A stretch of DNA of 64,000 nt from Streptomyces catenulae (GTDB lineage Bacteria; Actinomycetota; Actinomycetes; Streptomycetales; Streptomycetaceae). Below are positions 34,280 through 47,197 of this stretch, piece after piece. The translations under genes and the position numbers were made by a program. Location: positions 1 through 64,000 of the forward strand of contig NZ_JODY01000030.1 of the NCBI RefSeq assembly GCF_000718015.1, read 5' to 3'. The notes below the pieces were generated by a model. It saw only the letters and a list, made by a program, of their open reading frames with translations, was not told where the DNA came from and did no database searches. Position 1 is the stretch's first letter. Every line of letters begins with the position of its first letter.

Positions 34280-34948
34280 TCACCCCTCCCGGCCGTCCGT
34301 GCCGAGAGCCACGATGCGCTTCGCCTCCTCGATCGCGAAATCGAATCCGGCATCCGGGTCGCGCCGCAGCTGCTCCGTGGCGAGCGCGTGCCGCCGTATC
34401 CGGGGGTCGCGGTCGGCCGTCGCGGTGTGCAGGGCCGGGCCGCTCGCCCCGCCGAGCGCGATCAGCGCCCGGCTCAGGCTCAGCTGCGTCTCCCGCCCGC
34501 CTCGCCCGAGCTGCGTCACCAGCGCCGCGGCGAGCGTCCGCGCCTCCTCCTCCGGTACGAGGACGACCGCCGCGCGCCAGGCGCTCCGGGCCACCTCGTC
34601 GTCCGGGTCGGTCAGCAGGGACCGGGTGAGCGCCGGCCACGCCCGCCGGTCCCCGATCTTGGACAGGGTGTGCAGCGCCTGGCTACGGGCCTGCGGACGC
34701 GCCGAGCGGAGTTCCCCGAGGAGCCCGGGGAGCGTCGCGTCCGCCGGGTGCCGGGTCAGCGCCCACGTCAGCATCTCCCGTACGGAGAACTCCGGCTCGA
34801 CCGCGCACCGTGCGATCAGCGGTGCCACGCACGGCGCCCCCGGGTCCGTACCGACCGCGAGGGCGGCCCGCAGCCGTACCGACGCGTCGCCGTGGGCCAG
34901 CGCCCGGAGCGCGCGGGTCATAGGTGTGTCCTCGGGGGACCGGGTCAT
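34280..34948 (-). CDS. HEAT-repeat protein
   Basis: Soluble protein of 222 aa made of HEAT/armadillo-like repeats: SVRLRAALAVGTDPGAPCV, QARSQALHTLSKIGDRRAW and PRIRRHALATEQLRRDPDA. ATG 34948 has GGAGG eight bases upstream, better than the GTG at 34957. It overlaps nothing but ends six bp before the MerR-HEAT gene, and the two share repeat type and composition. It is probably a binding partner or a diverged duplicate of that regulator's sensor domain. It lies between the regulator and the fadA5-like gene without an evident operator of its own. Confidence 0.83.
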   Translation of the reverse strand: MTRSPEDTPMTRALRALAHGDASVRLRAALAVGTDPGAPCVAPLIARCAVEPEFSVREMLTWALTRHPADATLPGLLGELRSARPQARSQALHTLSKIGDRRAWPALTRSLLTDPDDEVARSAWRAAVVLVPEEEARTLAAALVTQLGRGGRETQLSLSRALIALGGASGPALHTATADRDPRIRRHALATEQLRRDPDAGFDFAIEEAKRIVALGTDGREG

Positions 34949-35010
34949 CGCGACCACCTCCGAGGCACCAGAGAAGACCTTCGCACGGTGTGAAGGTCAA
35001 ACGGGTTTCC

Positions 35011-38111
<3,101 letters not shown>

Positions 38112-38729
38112 GTGAAGGACGCACACGGCAGACACGTCACGGGACGCATCAGCTGGCGGCGGTTCGCCGTGCTGACCGTCCCGGCCGTCGCCGGCACCGC
38201 AGCCCTGGGCATCGCCCTCGCCAACGGGGCGCTCGCCGCCTCGTTCGCCGTCTCGGGACAGCAGTTCAAGGTGTCCGCGGACCGCCTCACCGGCGACGGA
38301 TTCGCCCAGTACGGCAGCGTGGACACCAACGCCCGGGGCGATCTGCTACCGGTCGCCGTCACCGCCATCAAGACCGCCGAGCTGCACCATCTGTGCCAGT
38401 CCGTCGTCACCCACCTGCCGGTTCTCGGCGACATCTCGCTCAACCTCACGGCCGGTGGCGACAAGCCCGTCCAGGCGACCAACCTCTTCGTCGACGCCAC
38501 CCAGCTCTCCGGCGACGCGTCCTTCCACGGCATCGAGATCGGCCGGGACGCCTCGACGCTCAGCAAGGGCCCGGCCGACGCCAAGGGCCTCCAGGACCTC
38601 TTCGCGCAGCAGGCCGACGACGTCGCCATCAACCATCTGCGGCAGACCGCCTGGTCCACCAACGCCGGGACGTTCCGGCTCTCCGGGCTCAGCATGAAGG
38701 TGTCCAAGGGCGCGAAGGAATGCTTCTGA
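38112..38729 (+). CDS. DUF6230 family exported protein
   Basis: Protein of 205 aa from GTG 38112 (GAAGGGGA eight bases upstream). A basic start (RISWRRF) and a hydrophobic segment (AVLTVPAVAGTAALGIALANGALAASFA) form a signal peptide or anchor. The rest is a beta-rich domain with sequences like SGQQFKVSADRLTGDGFAQYG and FHGIEIGRDASTLSKG, characteristic of the Streptomyces DUF6230 family, with two conserved Cys (LHHLCQS and the terminal KECF). The DUF6114 membrane protein follows after one base. The pair recurs across Streptomyces; its function is not known to me. A lipid- or membrane-associated role is only a guess. Confidence 0.8.
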   Translation: MKDAHGRHVTGRISWRRFAVLTVPAVAGTAALGIALANGALAASFAVSGQQFKVSADRLTGDGFAQYGSVDTNARGDLLPVAVTAIKTAELHHLCQSVVTHLPVLGDISLNLTAGGDKPVQATNLFVDATQLSGDASFHGIEIGRDASTLSKGPADAKGLQDLFAQQADDVAINHLRQTAWSTNAGTFRLSGLSMKVSKGAKECF

Positions 38730-38730
38730 G

Positions 38731-40111
<1,381 letters not shown>

Positions 40112-40228
40112 CCGCCGCACCGCCCACGCACCGCCCGCGCACCGGTCGGCCCACGCACCGCACCGGTCCCGCCGCCGGTGGCCGCTCCCCCACGGCCACC
40201 GGCGGCTTCCCCGGGCGGGCCCGGCGCC

Positions 40229-40576
40229 TCATCTGCCGCCCAGGGCGAAGCCCACCACCGCCGCCACCGCGACGGTGCCCGCCGCGTACCCGGTCAGCAG
40301 CCGTCGCCGCAGCGTCCGGTAGGCGCCCTCGTACTCGGCGCGCAGGGTGCGGGCGCGGGCGGCGATCCGCTCCAGGGTGTCCCGGGACAGCTCCGCCTGG
40401 TCGCGGCAGTAGTGGCGGGCGACCTCCGCGCGCTGGGTGCCGGTGAGCCAGGGCAGTCCGGCGCAGAACGCCTCGGCGCGGCTCCGCGCCCGGCGCTTCT
40501 CCGCCTCCCACAGCAGAAAGCCCTCGATCTCGTTGATCGCCTCGTCGGTCCGCATCCCGCCGGTCGTCTCGCTCAT
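40229..40576 (-). CDS. Small protein coupled to second ctaD, C-terminal membrane anchor
   Basis: Protein of 115 aa whose ATG overlaps the ctaD-like stop (ATGA). The first ~85 residues are charged and helical ([44 protein letters not shown]). The C-terminus is a single helix with positive flank ([26 protein letters not shown]), so it is probably tail-anchored. It appears intact although the upstream ctaD is decayed. The position suggests a former role with the alternative oxidase; no motif proves this. Confidence 0.72.
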   Translation of the reverse strand: MSETTGGMRTDEAINEIEGFLLWEAEKRRARSRAEAFCAGLPWLTGTQRAEVARHYCRDQAELSRDTLERIAARARTLRAEYEGAYRTLRRRLLTGYAAGTVAVAAVVGFALGGR

Positions 40577-41871
40577 GCCCGCCCGCTCCGCTCGGGCACC
40601 AGCGCCGCCCGCTCCCCGCCGCGCAGCGCGTCCTCCTGGGCGGCGATCTCCGGGTGGTGCAGGTCGAACGCCGGGGATTCGGAGCGGATACGCGGCAGGG
40701 TGAGGAAGTTGTGGCGCGGTGGCGGGCAGGAGGTCGCCCATTCCAGGGAGCGGCCGTAGCCCCACGGGTCGTCCGCCTCGACCCGCTTCCCGTATTTCGC
40801 GGTCTTCCAGACGTTGTAGAAGAACGGCAGGACGGCGAGGCCGAGCAGGAACGAGAAAATCGTCGAGACGGTGTTCAGTGCGGTGAAGCCGTCGGCCGCC
40901 AGATAGTCCGGGATGCGGCGCAGCATGCCTTCCGCACCCAGCCAGTGCTGGACGAGGAAGGTGCCGTGGAAGCCGATGAAGAGCGTCCAGAAGGTGATTT
41001 TCCCGAGGCGCTCGTCCAGCATCTTGCCGGTGAACTTCGGCCACCAGAAGTGGAATCCGGAGAACATCGCGAAGACGACCGTACCGAAGATGACGTAGTG
41101 GTCCACATGGTGCCGATCCAGTTGAAGAACTTCACACCGGTGGGGACCGCGATGAGGAAGGTCATGAAGGAGAAGAACGGCAGGAGTACGCCGCCGGTGG
41201 CGTACATGTGGTGCGCCCAGACCGTCACCGAGAGTCCGGCGATGGAAATCGTCGCGGCGACCAGACCGATGTAACCGAACATCGGCTTCCGGGAGAAGAC
41301 CGGAATGACCTCGGAAATGATGCCGAAGAACGGCAACGCGATGATGTACACCTCGGGATGGGAAGGCGAGCAGCACGAGCACGCCGGTCAGCAGGACGTT
41401 CCAGGTGAAGATCGGCATGCGGAACATCGTCATGCCGGGGGCGCGCATACAGACGATGGTGGTGATGAAGTTGACGGCGCCGAGGATCGTGCCGAACCCG
41501 GAGAGCGCCAGCCCCATGATCCACATATCGGCGCCGATGCCCGGCGAGCGGACGACGCCGGAGAGCGGGGAGTAGGCGAACCAGCCGAAGTCCGCCGCCC
41601 CCTGCGGGGTGAGGAAACCGCCGACGACTATCAGGGACCCGAACAGATAGAGCCAGTACGCCAGCATGTTGAGCCGTGGGAAGGCGACGTCCGGGGCGCC
41701 GATCTGCAGCGGCATGATCCAGTTGGCGAATCCGGCGAACAGCGGCGTCGCGAACATCAGCAGCATGATCGTGCCGTGCATCGTGAACGCCTGGGCGAAC
41801 GCGGTGACGAGATAGAGCGTGCCGATCGCCTTGTGGTCCGTGGTCGTCAACCACTTCACAGGAGTTCTCAT
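40573..41871 (-). pseudogene. ctaD: Second cytochrome c oxidase subunit I (ctaD), with internal deletions
   Basis: Remnant of heme-copper oxidase subunit I. Intact parts are near-canonical: [64 protein letters not shown] and [18 protein letters not shown]. Three segments are missing compared with CtaD. The first (~33 aa) is between LYLVT and AFTMHG. The second (~40 aa) is between LLAFP and HPEVY and shifts frame at ~41359-41365. The third (~50 aa) is between IGTMW and HYVIFG and shifts frame at ~41100-41108. The third removes one of the two His of the HFH heme/Cu site. The two frameshifts compensate, leaving a 432-codon frame with a nonsense middle. It cannot make a working oxidase unless the deletions are assembly errors. 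Confidence 0.9.
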
Positions 41872-41987
41872 GCCCGGTAGGTGTCCGGCACCCCGCCCGG
41901 CGTCACCGGGACGCGCCTCCGGGGGCCGTGTGATGGATCACCGCGGCGGGGTGTGACGATCGGGGGCGTGCCGGACACCAACCGATC

Positions 41988-42527
41988 ATGAGCACGGACG
42001 ATGCCTTCGCCGCTGCCTACCGCGCCCACTACTGGGCGGTCAGCCGTTTCGTGGCGCGGCGGCTGGACGGGCAGGCGGACGAGGTCGAGGAAATAGTCGC
42101 GGAGGTCTTCTCCACCGCCTGGCGCCGCCGCGCGGACCTCCCCGACGCGCCGCTGCCCTGGCTGTACGGGGTGGCCCGCAACTGCCTGGCCAACACGGTG
42201 CGCGGCCGGGGTCGCCACCGCCGCCTGCTGGCGCGCCTGGGCCACCACGAGATCGCGCACCGCCGGGGGACGGTGGCGAGCCCGGACGCGGAGCGGCCCG
42301 GCTCCTGGGTCCACGAGGCGCTCGCCCGGCTCTCCCCCGCCGACCAGGAGGTGCTGCGGCTGACGGCGTGGGAGGAGCTGACCGTCGACGAACTCGCCGT
42401 CACCCTCGGCTGTGGCCGCAGCGCGGCGGCGATGCGGCTCCACCGGGCGCGGGCCCGGCTCCGTACCCAGATCGACCGGATGCGGACGCCGGTGTCCGCG
42501 CGAGCAGGAGACGAGTGCGATGGATGA
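41988..42527 (+). CDS. ECF-type RNA polymerase sigma factor
   Basis: Sigma-70 family ECF factor of 179 aa. Region 2 includes AYRAHYWAVSRFVARRLDGQADEVEEIVAEVFSTAWRR (shown in part: the VEEIVAEVFSTAWRR core helix), and region 4 has LSPADQEVLRLTAWEELTVDEL with the recognition helix GRSAAAMRLHRARARL. The regions are joined by a basic linker. It overlaps the next gene by eight bases, so the pair is translationally coupled as in SigE-type/CU044_5270 modules. No autoregulated promoter motif was recognised upstream, where it is divergent from the ctaD remnant. Confidence 0.93.
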   Translation: MSTDDAFAAAYRAHYWAVSRFVARRLDGQADEVEEIVAEVFSTAWRRRADLPDAPLPWLYGVARNCLANTVRGRGRHRRLLARLGHHEIAHRRGTVASPDAERPGSWVHEALARLSPADQEVLRLTAWEELTVDELAVTLGCGRSAAAMRLHRARARLRTQIDRMRTPVSARAGDECDG

Positions 42528-43533
42528 CGAACTGGAGCTGCTGCGCGCGGCCGACCCCGTGTCGGCGCACACCGGCCCGTGGCGGGAGCGGCCCCTCGAC
42601 CACCGGGCCGAGCGGGCGCTGAACCAGCTGCTGTACCGCAACCGCCGCCGGAGGATCGGCCGACGGCTGGTGCTCCGCGCCGAGGCGGCGGCGCTGGCCC
42701 TCTTCGCGGTGCTCGCCTACACCCTCTCCGGGCCCGGCTCCACGCCCGCCGCTGCCGTCCCGGCCGCCCTCCAGGTGCGGTCCGGCGCCCCGGCGGTGCC
42801 GCTGGCCGAACTGGCGCGGCGGGCCGAGGCGGCGGCCGCCGCGGCCCGCCCCGGGGACGGACCGCGGCGGGGCAGCCATCTGCAGAGCTGGTACCTGGAC
42901 AGCCGTACCGGCACCGCGGACGCGCCGCCGGTGACCGTGCCCGAGGAGCGGCTGACCCGGTGGAACGCCGACGGCAGCGGCTCCGAGCTGGTGGTGGCGA
43001 CCGATCCGCGCCACCCGGGGCACCCGGTGATCCACCCCACCGGCGACGGCCGCCGCGCCACCGTCGAGGACGGGAAGGTGCTGCACCGGGTGGCGTACCC
43101 GGCGGGCGCCGGGACGCAGCACGGCGGCCTGGCGTCGCGGACCCCGCCGCCGGACGACCCGGAGGCGCTGCGGCGGCTGCTGGGCGCGCTGTACGGCGGG
43201 GCGGACGCCGGGACGCCGCAGTTGTTGCAGGCGCTGTCCGCGTTCCGTCAGGAGTGGACGCCGGGGCCGCGGGAGAACGCCGCCGTGGTGCGGATGCTCG
43301 CCACCGCCGGGGAGCTGCGCCCGGTGGGCCCGGTCACCGACCGGCTGGGCCGCCGCGGTCAGGCGTACGTCTGCACCGGGCGGCCGGGCGCCATGGACGG
43401 CATCCGCCAGATGCTGATCCTCGACCCCGCCGACGGCCGTCTCCTGGGCAGCGAGACCACCACGACCGAGGACATCCCCGACTCCCGGGTGAAGGCCGGT
43501 GCGGTCCTCTCCTACGAGGCGTGGATGGAGTGA
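42520..43533 (+). CDS. CU044_5270 family membrane protein, sigma-factor partner
   Basis: Protein of 337 aa starting at ATG 42520 inside the sigma factor's 3' end. A ~60-residue cytoplasmic N-terminus (MDDELELLRAADPVSAHTG, with basic RNRRRRIGRRLV) precedes one membrane helix (AEAAALALFAVLAYTLSGPG). The rest (~250 residues) is external, including HLQSWYLDSRTG and PGAMDGIRQMLILDPADGRLLGSETTT. Proteins of this family follow ECF sigma factors in actinomycetes and probably act as their anti-sigma factor or sensor. No zinc-binding HxxxCxxC motif is present, so it is not a classical ZAS anti-sigma factor. Confidence 0.83.
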   Translation: MDDELELLRAADPVSAHTGPWRERPLDHRAERALNQLLYRNRRRRIGRRLVLRAEAAALALFAVLAYTLSGPGSTPAAAVPAALQVRSGAPAVPLAELARRAEAAAAAARPGDGPRRGSHLQSWYLDSRTGTADAPPVTVPEERLTRWNADGSGSELVVATDPRHPGHPVIHPTGDGRRATVEDGKVLHRVAYPAGAGTQHGGLASRTPPPDDPEALRRLLGALYGGADAGTPQLLQALSAFRQEWTPGPRENAAVVRMLATAGELRPVGPVTDRLGRRGQAYVCTGRPGAMDGIRQMLILDPADGRLLGSETTTTEDIPDSRVKAGAVLSYEAWME

Positions 43534-43984
43534 GCGGCGACCGCCGGGTGGCGGTCCGGGCGGGACGGGCGGATCCTTGAGTGACGCGACGATCCCCCGG
43601 CGCGGTGGCCTCCTGCGGGCCGCCGCGCCGGTCGCGTTCCCGGGCCCGGTACGCGGCCCGCGCGGGGGCCGTCGGGGCGGGTACGCGGCGGGCGGGACGG
43701 CGTGCGGGAGGGGCGCGTACGAGGAGGCCGCGCGCGGGGTGTGGGCCGCGTCACCCCGGCGTACGGTTGCAGGCTCTCACCGCGATATGGCTCACACCCC
43801 GGCTGCTCCCGGGAGCCTCCGCGAAGCCGCGTTTGCCCTGTGTGGAGCGGGTAGGCGAGCAGTTGCGCGGTCATCCGTGCACCGTCCGTGATGACCGGGT
43901 CTGCCCCTATGGTCGACTTTCGCCCGTCACCCGTGACGGGACTTTTTCTTGCAGTCGACCCAGAGAGCGCAGGCGAGCGAACAC
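43534..43984. other. Spacer with leader hairpin upstream of MHS transporter
   Basis: About 450 bp with no credible gene; frames here give Arg/Gly-rich peptides. The last 60 bp carry a hairpin with a T-run (43923-43950). The transporter frame stays open back to TTG 43949, just after the T-run, but GTG 43985 is the better start. Confidence 0.55.
43923..43950 (+). terminator. Hairpin with T-run, terminator or attenuator
   Basis: CCCGTCAC-CC-GTGACGGG (43923-43940) forms an 8-bp stem and is followed by ACTTTTTCTT. It is one of the few canonical intrinsic terminators in the window. Its position 35 bp upstream of the transporter start suggests either termination of upstream transcripts or attenuation of the transporter gene. 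Confidence 0.68.
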
Positions 43985-45490
43985 GTGCCGACGCAGTCCC
44001 CCGTCGCACCGGGGCCCCGTGAACAGGGCGGTAGCCGGAAGGCCGCCGCATCCGACTCGGAACAGCGCACCGGGGGAACGTCCTCCAGAGGATCCGCAGG
44101 CGAGGTGACGGTCGTCGAGCCGGCGATGGTCAAGCGCGCGGTCTCCGCCGCGGCGCTGGGCAACGCGATGGAGTGGTTCGACTTCGGCGTCTACAGCTAC
44201 ATAGCCGTCACCCTGGGCAAGGTCTTCTTCCCGACCGGGGACTCGACGGTGCAGCTGCTGTCGACGTTCGGCGCGTTCGCGGCGGCGTTCCTGGTCCGGC
44301 CGATCGGCGGCATGGTCTTCGGACCGCTCGGCGACCGCATCGGCCGTCAGAAGGTCCTCGCCCTCACCATGATCATGATGGCGGCGGGCACCTTCTGCAT
44401 CGGCCTGATCCCGTCGTGGGAGTCGATCGGTATCGGCGCCCCGATCCTGCTGCTCGTCGCCCGTCTGGTGCAGGGCTTCTCCACCGGCGGTGAGTACGGC
44501 GGCGCGTCCACCTTCATCGCCGAGTACGCGCCCGACAAGAAGCGCGGCTTCCTCGGCAGCTGGCTGGAGTTCGGCACCCTCGCCGGTTACGTCGGCGGCG
44601 CCGGTCTGGTCACCTTGATGACCGCCCTGCTCTCCACCGAGGACCTGCTCTCCTGGGGCTGGCGGATCCCGTTCCTGATCGCGGGCCCGATGGGCATCAT
44701 CGGCCTCTACCTGCGGATGCGGCTGGAGGAGACCCCGGCGTTCGCGCAGCTGGAGAAGGAGGCGCGGTCGAAGGAGAAGGAGCGCCGCGACGCGGAGAAG
44801 CGCGTCGGCGTCCGCGAGATGATCTTCGGCCAGTGGCGCGCGATGCTGCTCTGCGTCGGTCTGGTCCTGGTCTTCAACGTCACCGACTACATGCTGCTGT
44901 CGTACATGCCGAGCTATCTGACCTCGGAGCTGAAGTACGACGAGACGCACGGGCTGCTGGTCGTCCTCGCGGTGATGGTCGTGATGATGTGCATCCAGCC
45001 GTTCGCGGGGCGGCTCAGCGACCGCTTCGGCCGCCGCCCGGTGATGGCCGCGGGCTGCGCGGGGTTCCTGCTCCTGTCGGTGCCCGCGCTGCTGCTGATC
45101 CGGCAGGGCTCGCTCTTCGCCATCGCCCTCGGCATGGGCGCGCTGGGCCTGCTGCTGGTCTGCTTCACCTCCACGATGCCGTCGACGCTGCCCGCGCTCT
45201 TCCCGACGAAGGTCCGCTACGGCTCGCTGTCCATCGGCTTCAACATCTCCGTGTCGCTCTTCGGCGGCACCACCCCGCTGGTCGTCACCGCGCTGATCGG
45301 CGCCACCGGCAACCGCATGATGCCCGCCTACTACATGATGGCCGCGGCCGTCATCGGCGGTATCGCGGTCTGGCTGATGTCGGAGAGCGCCTGCAAGCCG
45401 CTCCCCGGCTCGCCGCCCGCGGTGGAGACCGAGGCGGAGGCCCGCGAGGTCGCCCGTACCGTCCGCCAGGAGGCGGCCGCGACGGCCTGA
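43985..45490 (+). CDS. MHS-family (ProP-like) MFS transporter
   Basis: Proton symporter of 501 aa from GTG 43985; a GTG at 44105 is another possible start. The metabolite:H+ symporter signatures are clear: ALGNAMEWFDFGVYSY at the first helix, GPLGDRIGRQKVL after helix 2, GFSTGGEYGGASTFIAEYAP and LEETPAF. Twelve helices are predicted, with a charged loop (EKEARSKEKERRDAEKRVG) in the middle. Homologues import proline/betaine, shikimate or dicarboxylates; the substrate is not fixed by sequence. The ~40-residue N-terminal extension is low-complexity. Transcription ends at the hairpin 45528-45555. Confidence 0.9.
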   Translation: MPTQSPVAPGPREQGGSRKAAASDSEQRTGGTSSRGSAGEVTVVEPAMVKRAVSAAALGNAMEWFDFGVYSYIAVTLGKVFFPTGDSTVQLLSTFGAFAAAFLVRPIGGMVFGPLGDRIGRQKVLALTMIMMAAGTFCIGLIPSWESIGIGAPILLLVARLVQGFSTGGEYGGASTFIAEYAPDKKRGFLGSWLEFGTLAGYVGGAGLVTLMTALLSTEDLLSWGWRIPFLIAGPMGIIGLYLRMRLEETPAFAQLEKEARSKEKERRDAEKRVGVREMIFGQWRAMLLCVGLVLVFNVTDYMLLSYMPSYLTSELKYDETHGLLVVLAVMVVMMCIQPFAGRLSDRFGRRPVMAAGCAGFLLLSVPALLLIRQGSLFAIALGMGALGLLLVCFTSTMPSTLPALFPTKVRYGSLSIGFNISVSLFGGTTPLVVTALIGATGNRMMPAYYMMAAAVIGGIAVWLMSESACKPLPGSPPAVETEAEAREVARTVRQEAAATA

Positions 45491-45527
45491 CCGGCCGAGG
45501 GCCGCGAACGGCCCGGAAACATCGCTG

Positions 45528-45555
45528 GAGCCCGGTGCGTCACCGCACCGGGCTC
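45528..45555 (+). terminator. Terminator after MHS transporter
   Basis: GAGCCCGGTGCG (45528-45539) and CGCACCGGGCTC (45544-45555) form a perfect 12-bp stem with a TCAC loop, 38 bp after the stop codon. No T-run follows, as usual here. Confidence 0.8.
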
Positions 45556-45776
45556 CTGCGCGTTCCGGCGGGGGCCTGTCCTCATGCCGTCCCGTGCGGC
45601 GCCGCGGACGGTCCGCGCGGCGGCGCCCCAGGGGCGGGAACGGGGCCGCGCCGCGCCCGGCGGGCACCGGTGGGCGGCCTGTGAGAGGGTGCGTATCTCT
45701 GTTTTGCAGACGCTGCTTACGCAAAGCCCGCAGGGGCCGTTCGCCGCGTCGACACGTATGCGAGAGGGTTGATGAA

Positions 45777-46058
45777 ATGGCCATGGCAACCGCACGCCAC
45801 ATCCTGGTCCCCGGCGAGGACAAGGCAAACGAGCTGAAGGCGCAGATCGAGGCCGGAGCAGACTTCGCCGAGGTCGCCAAGGCGAACTCCACCTGCCCCT
45901 CCGGCCGCCAGGGCGGCGACCTCGGGTCCTTCGGCCCCGGGCAGATGGTGAAGGAGTTCGACACGGTCGTCTTCTCCGCACCGACCGGCACCGTCCAGGG
46001 CCCCGTGCGGACGCAGTTCGGCTACCACCTCATCGAGGTCACCAGCCGCCAGGACTGA
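45777..46058 (+). CDS. Parvulin-type peptidyl-prolyl isomerase
   Basis: Single-domain parvulin of 93 aa, like E. coli PpiC in size. It has the fold's conserved pieces: ATARHILVPGEDKA, ADFAEVAKANSTCPSGRQGGDLGSFGPGQMVKEFD and VRTQFGYHLIEVTSRQD, with the active-site His residues at both ends and the Cys in the first half. No signal peptide, so it acts in the cytoplasm on folding proteins. It starts at ATG 45777; a second ATG lies two codons on. It is the last host gene before the integrated element. Confidence 0.93.
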   Translation: MAMATARHILVPGEDKANELKAQIEAGADFAEVAKANSTCPSGRQGGDLGSFGPGQMVKEFDTVVFSAPTGTVQGPVRTQFGYHLIEVTSRQD

Positions 46059-46211
46059 TCCGGCGCCCCGGGCCGCCCCGCCTGCAGCCCCGCGCACCGG
46101 CAGCCGCCGCCGGACGGCCCTCCGCCCCCGTGGCGGAATACGCCACCGGCCCGGCGCCCGGTCGGGGGACCTGCCCCGGGGCCGCCAGGCGGGATGCGGC
46201 ACGATGGCGGC

Positions 46212-46231
46212 ATGAGCATCGTGAAGATCAA
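46212..46231 (+). pseudogene. 5' remnant of monooxygenase gene, severed at attL
   Basis: ATG AGC ATC GTG AAG ATC AA encodes MSIVKI, the original N-terminus of the monooxygenase whose remainder (...KINALTVPAEQ) is at 53143-53457. After the core the frame runs into element DNA and stops after 14 codons. Confidence 0.88.
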
Positions 46232-46257
46232 AGAAGGTGTCAAGCCACGCACATGAC
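46224..46257. other. attL of the integrated element
   Basis: The shared core AAGATCAA (46224-46231) also occurs at 53143-53150. The element-side arm at 46242-46257 (AAGCCACGCACATGAC) is an inverted match to the attR arm GTCATGTGCCTAGCGTGG. Joined, they form an attP dyad as expected for a large serine integrase. Confidence 0.85.
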
Positions 46258-46292
46258 CCGTCTGTACGCCACGGGGAAGGCGTACAGACGGG
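46257..46292. terminator. Strong hairpin inside attL
   Basis: CCCGTCTGTACGCC (46257-46270) and GGCGTACAGACGGG (46279-46292) form a perfect 14-bp stem with an 8-base loop. It can stop transcripts from the old monooxygenase promoter and from the element's leftward genes. Confidence 0.78.
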
Positions 46293-46307
46293 CATTCATG
46301 GGGCGAC

Positions 46308-46502
46308 TCAGACCAGCGTGATACCGGCCTGCGTCTTGATCACATCCACGGCGTCGCTGGTCAGCCACCGGAGCGGGACGACGGTCCAGCGGTCGCTACC
46401 GGGCTTCCGCATGACGACGGCCTTACCGTCCTGGATCAGCTCGCACCGGATGAACCCGTGATCGCGCTTGAGGTCGTCCGCCAGGTGCTCACCGTGGATC
46501 AT
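46308..46502 (-). CDS. Small element-encoded protein
   Basis: A 64-aa protein (MIHGEHLADDLKRDHGFIRC ... DAVDVIKTQAGITLV) with a compact beta/alpha pattern, no membrane segment and no domain I recognise. ATG 46502 follows AGGAG and the in-frame TAA of another reading frame by five bases, which suggests coupled translation with whatever lies upstream. It is the last gene of the leftward DUF6879 group, ending just before the attL hairpin. Function unknown. Confidence 0.65.
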   Translation of the reverse strand: MIHGEHLADDLKRDHGFIRCELIQDGKAVVMRKPGSDRWTVVPLRWLTSDAVDVIKTQAGITLV

Positions 46503-46666
46503 CCCTGTTACTCCTGTTCGCGGTCCTTGTCGTCCGCCATGGCGCTGTGTACGTCGCCGTTCTGGGAGACACGGGTGTCCGGGTCAGTCGACTGCCCCTG
46601 GCTCGCCTGGGGGTCCCACGGCTCACCCGCGTTCTCGAAGTCCTTAGCGGGGTGCCTTCGCGCAGA

Positions 46667-47197
46667 TCAGACGGTGAACTCCTCGTGGGGGATGCCACGT
46701 TCCCACACGAGTTCGAAGGCATCCGCGCACATCTTGGCCACGGCAGGGTCCTCGTTCAACTCGTGCCCGACTCGGCTGCCGTCTCCGGCGAAGTGCCCGA
46801 AGCGGATCAGTCGGCCGTCGAGGAGCCACAGGTCCGCCCCCGGCAGGAGCAACGTGGCTGCCTCCGGCCGTGGGAGCCATCGGACCAGCTCCCCCGCCTC
46901 CACGTTCAGGTGGGTTCCGGCGTGCTCATACCTGATGTACTCGCTCACCGGAACGGAGACGACTCGGGCGCGGCGCATGATGACGCCGCGTCCCACGGTC
47001 TCCCGTACGAGGTCCAGCCACGGTCGTCGGCGCTCCACTGACGCCGGGGTGATCTCGCCCGTGGCCTTCCACTCTGCGAAGTCCTCCGACTCGGAGGAGA
47101 CGCCGTAGGAGTCGCGTAGCTCCAGGTGAACAGCAGAGTGGTGACAGTCCGCCACGAGTTCAGCGAACGGCGGAACGCTGCTGCTGTTCGGCTTCAT
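46667..47197 (-). CDS. DUF6879 family protein
   Basis: Protein of 176 aa from ATG 47197 (AGGAAGG nine bases upstream). It shows the DUF6879 hallmarks: PPFAELVADCHHSAVHLELRD near the start, VSEYIRYEHAGTHLNVEAGE, VRWLPRPEAATLLLPGADLWL and FAFELVWER-like AFELVWERGIPHEEF at the end. In Streptomyces these genes usually accompany XRE regulators and are numerous on mobile elements; the biochemical role is not established. It overlaps the upstream gene by 38 bp. Curiously, the reading frame stays open for 52 codons beyond its TGA, up to a TAA at 46508-46510. Confidence 0.82.
   Translation of the reverse strand: MKPNSSSVPPFAELVADCHHSAVHLELRDSYGVSSESEDFAEWKATGEITPASVERRRPWLDLVRETVGRGVIMRRARVVSVPVSEYIRYEHAGTHLNVEAGELVRWLPRPEAATLLLPGADLWLLDGRLIRFGHFAGDGSRVGHELNEDPAVAKMCADAFELVWERGIPHEEFTV

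Noticed and set aside
40573..41871. Functional ctaD of 432 aa
   Set aside because: The middle is out of frame and transmembrane segments plus a heme/Cu ligand are missing.
46212..46292. tRNA-type attachment site
   Set aside because: No tRNA fold; the insertion is in a protein-coding gene, as usual for serine integrases.
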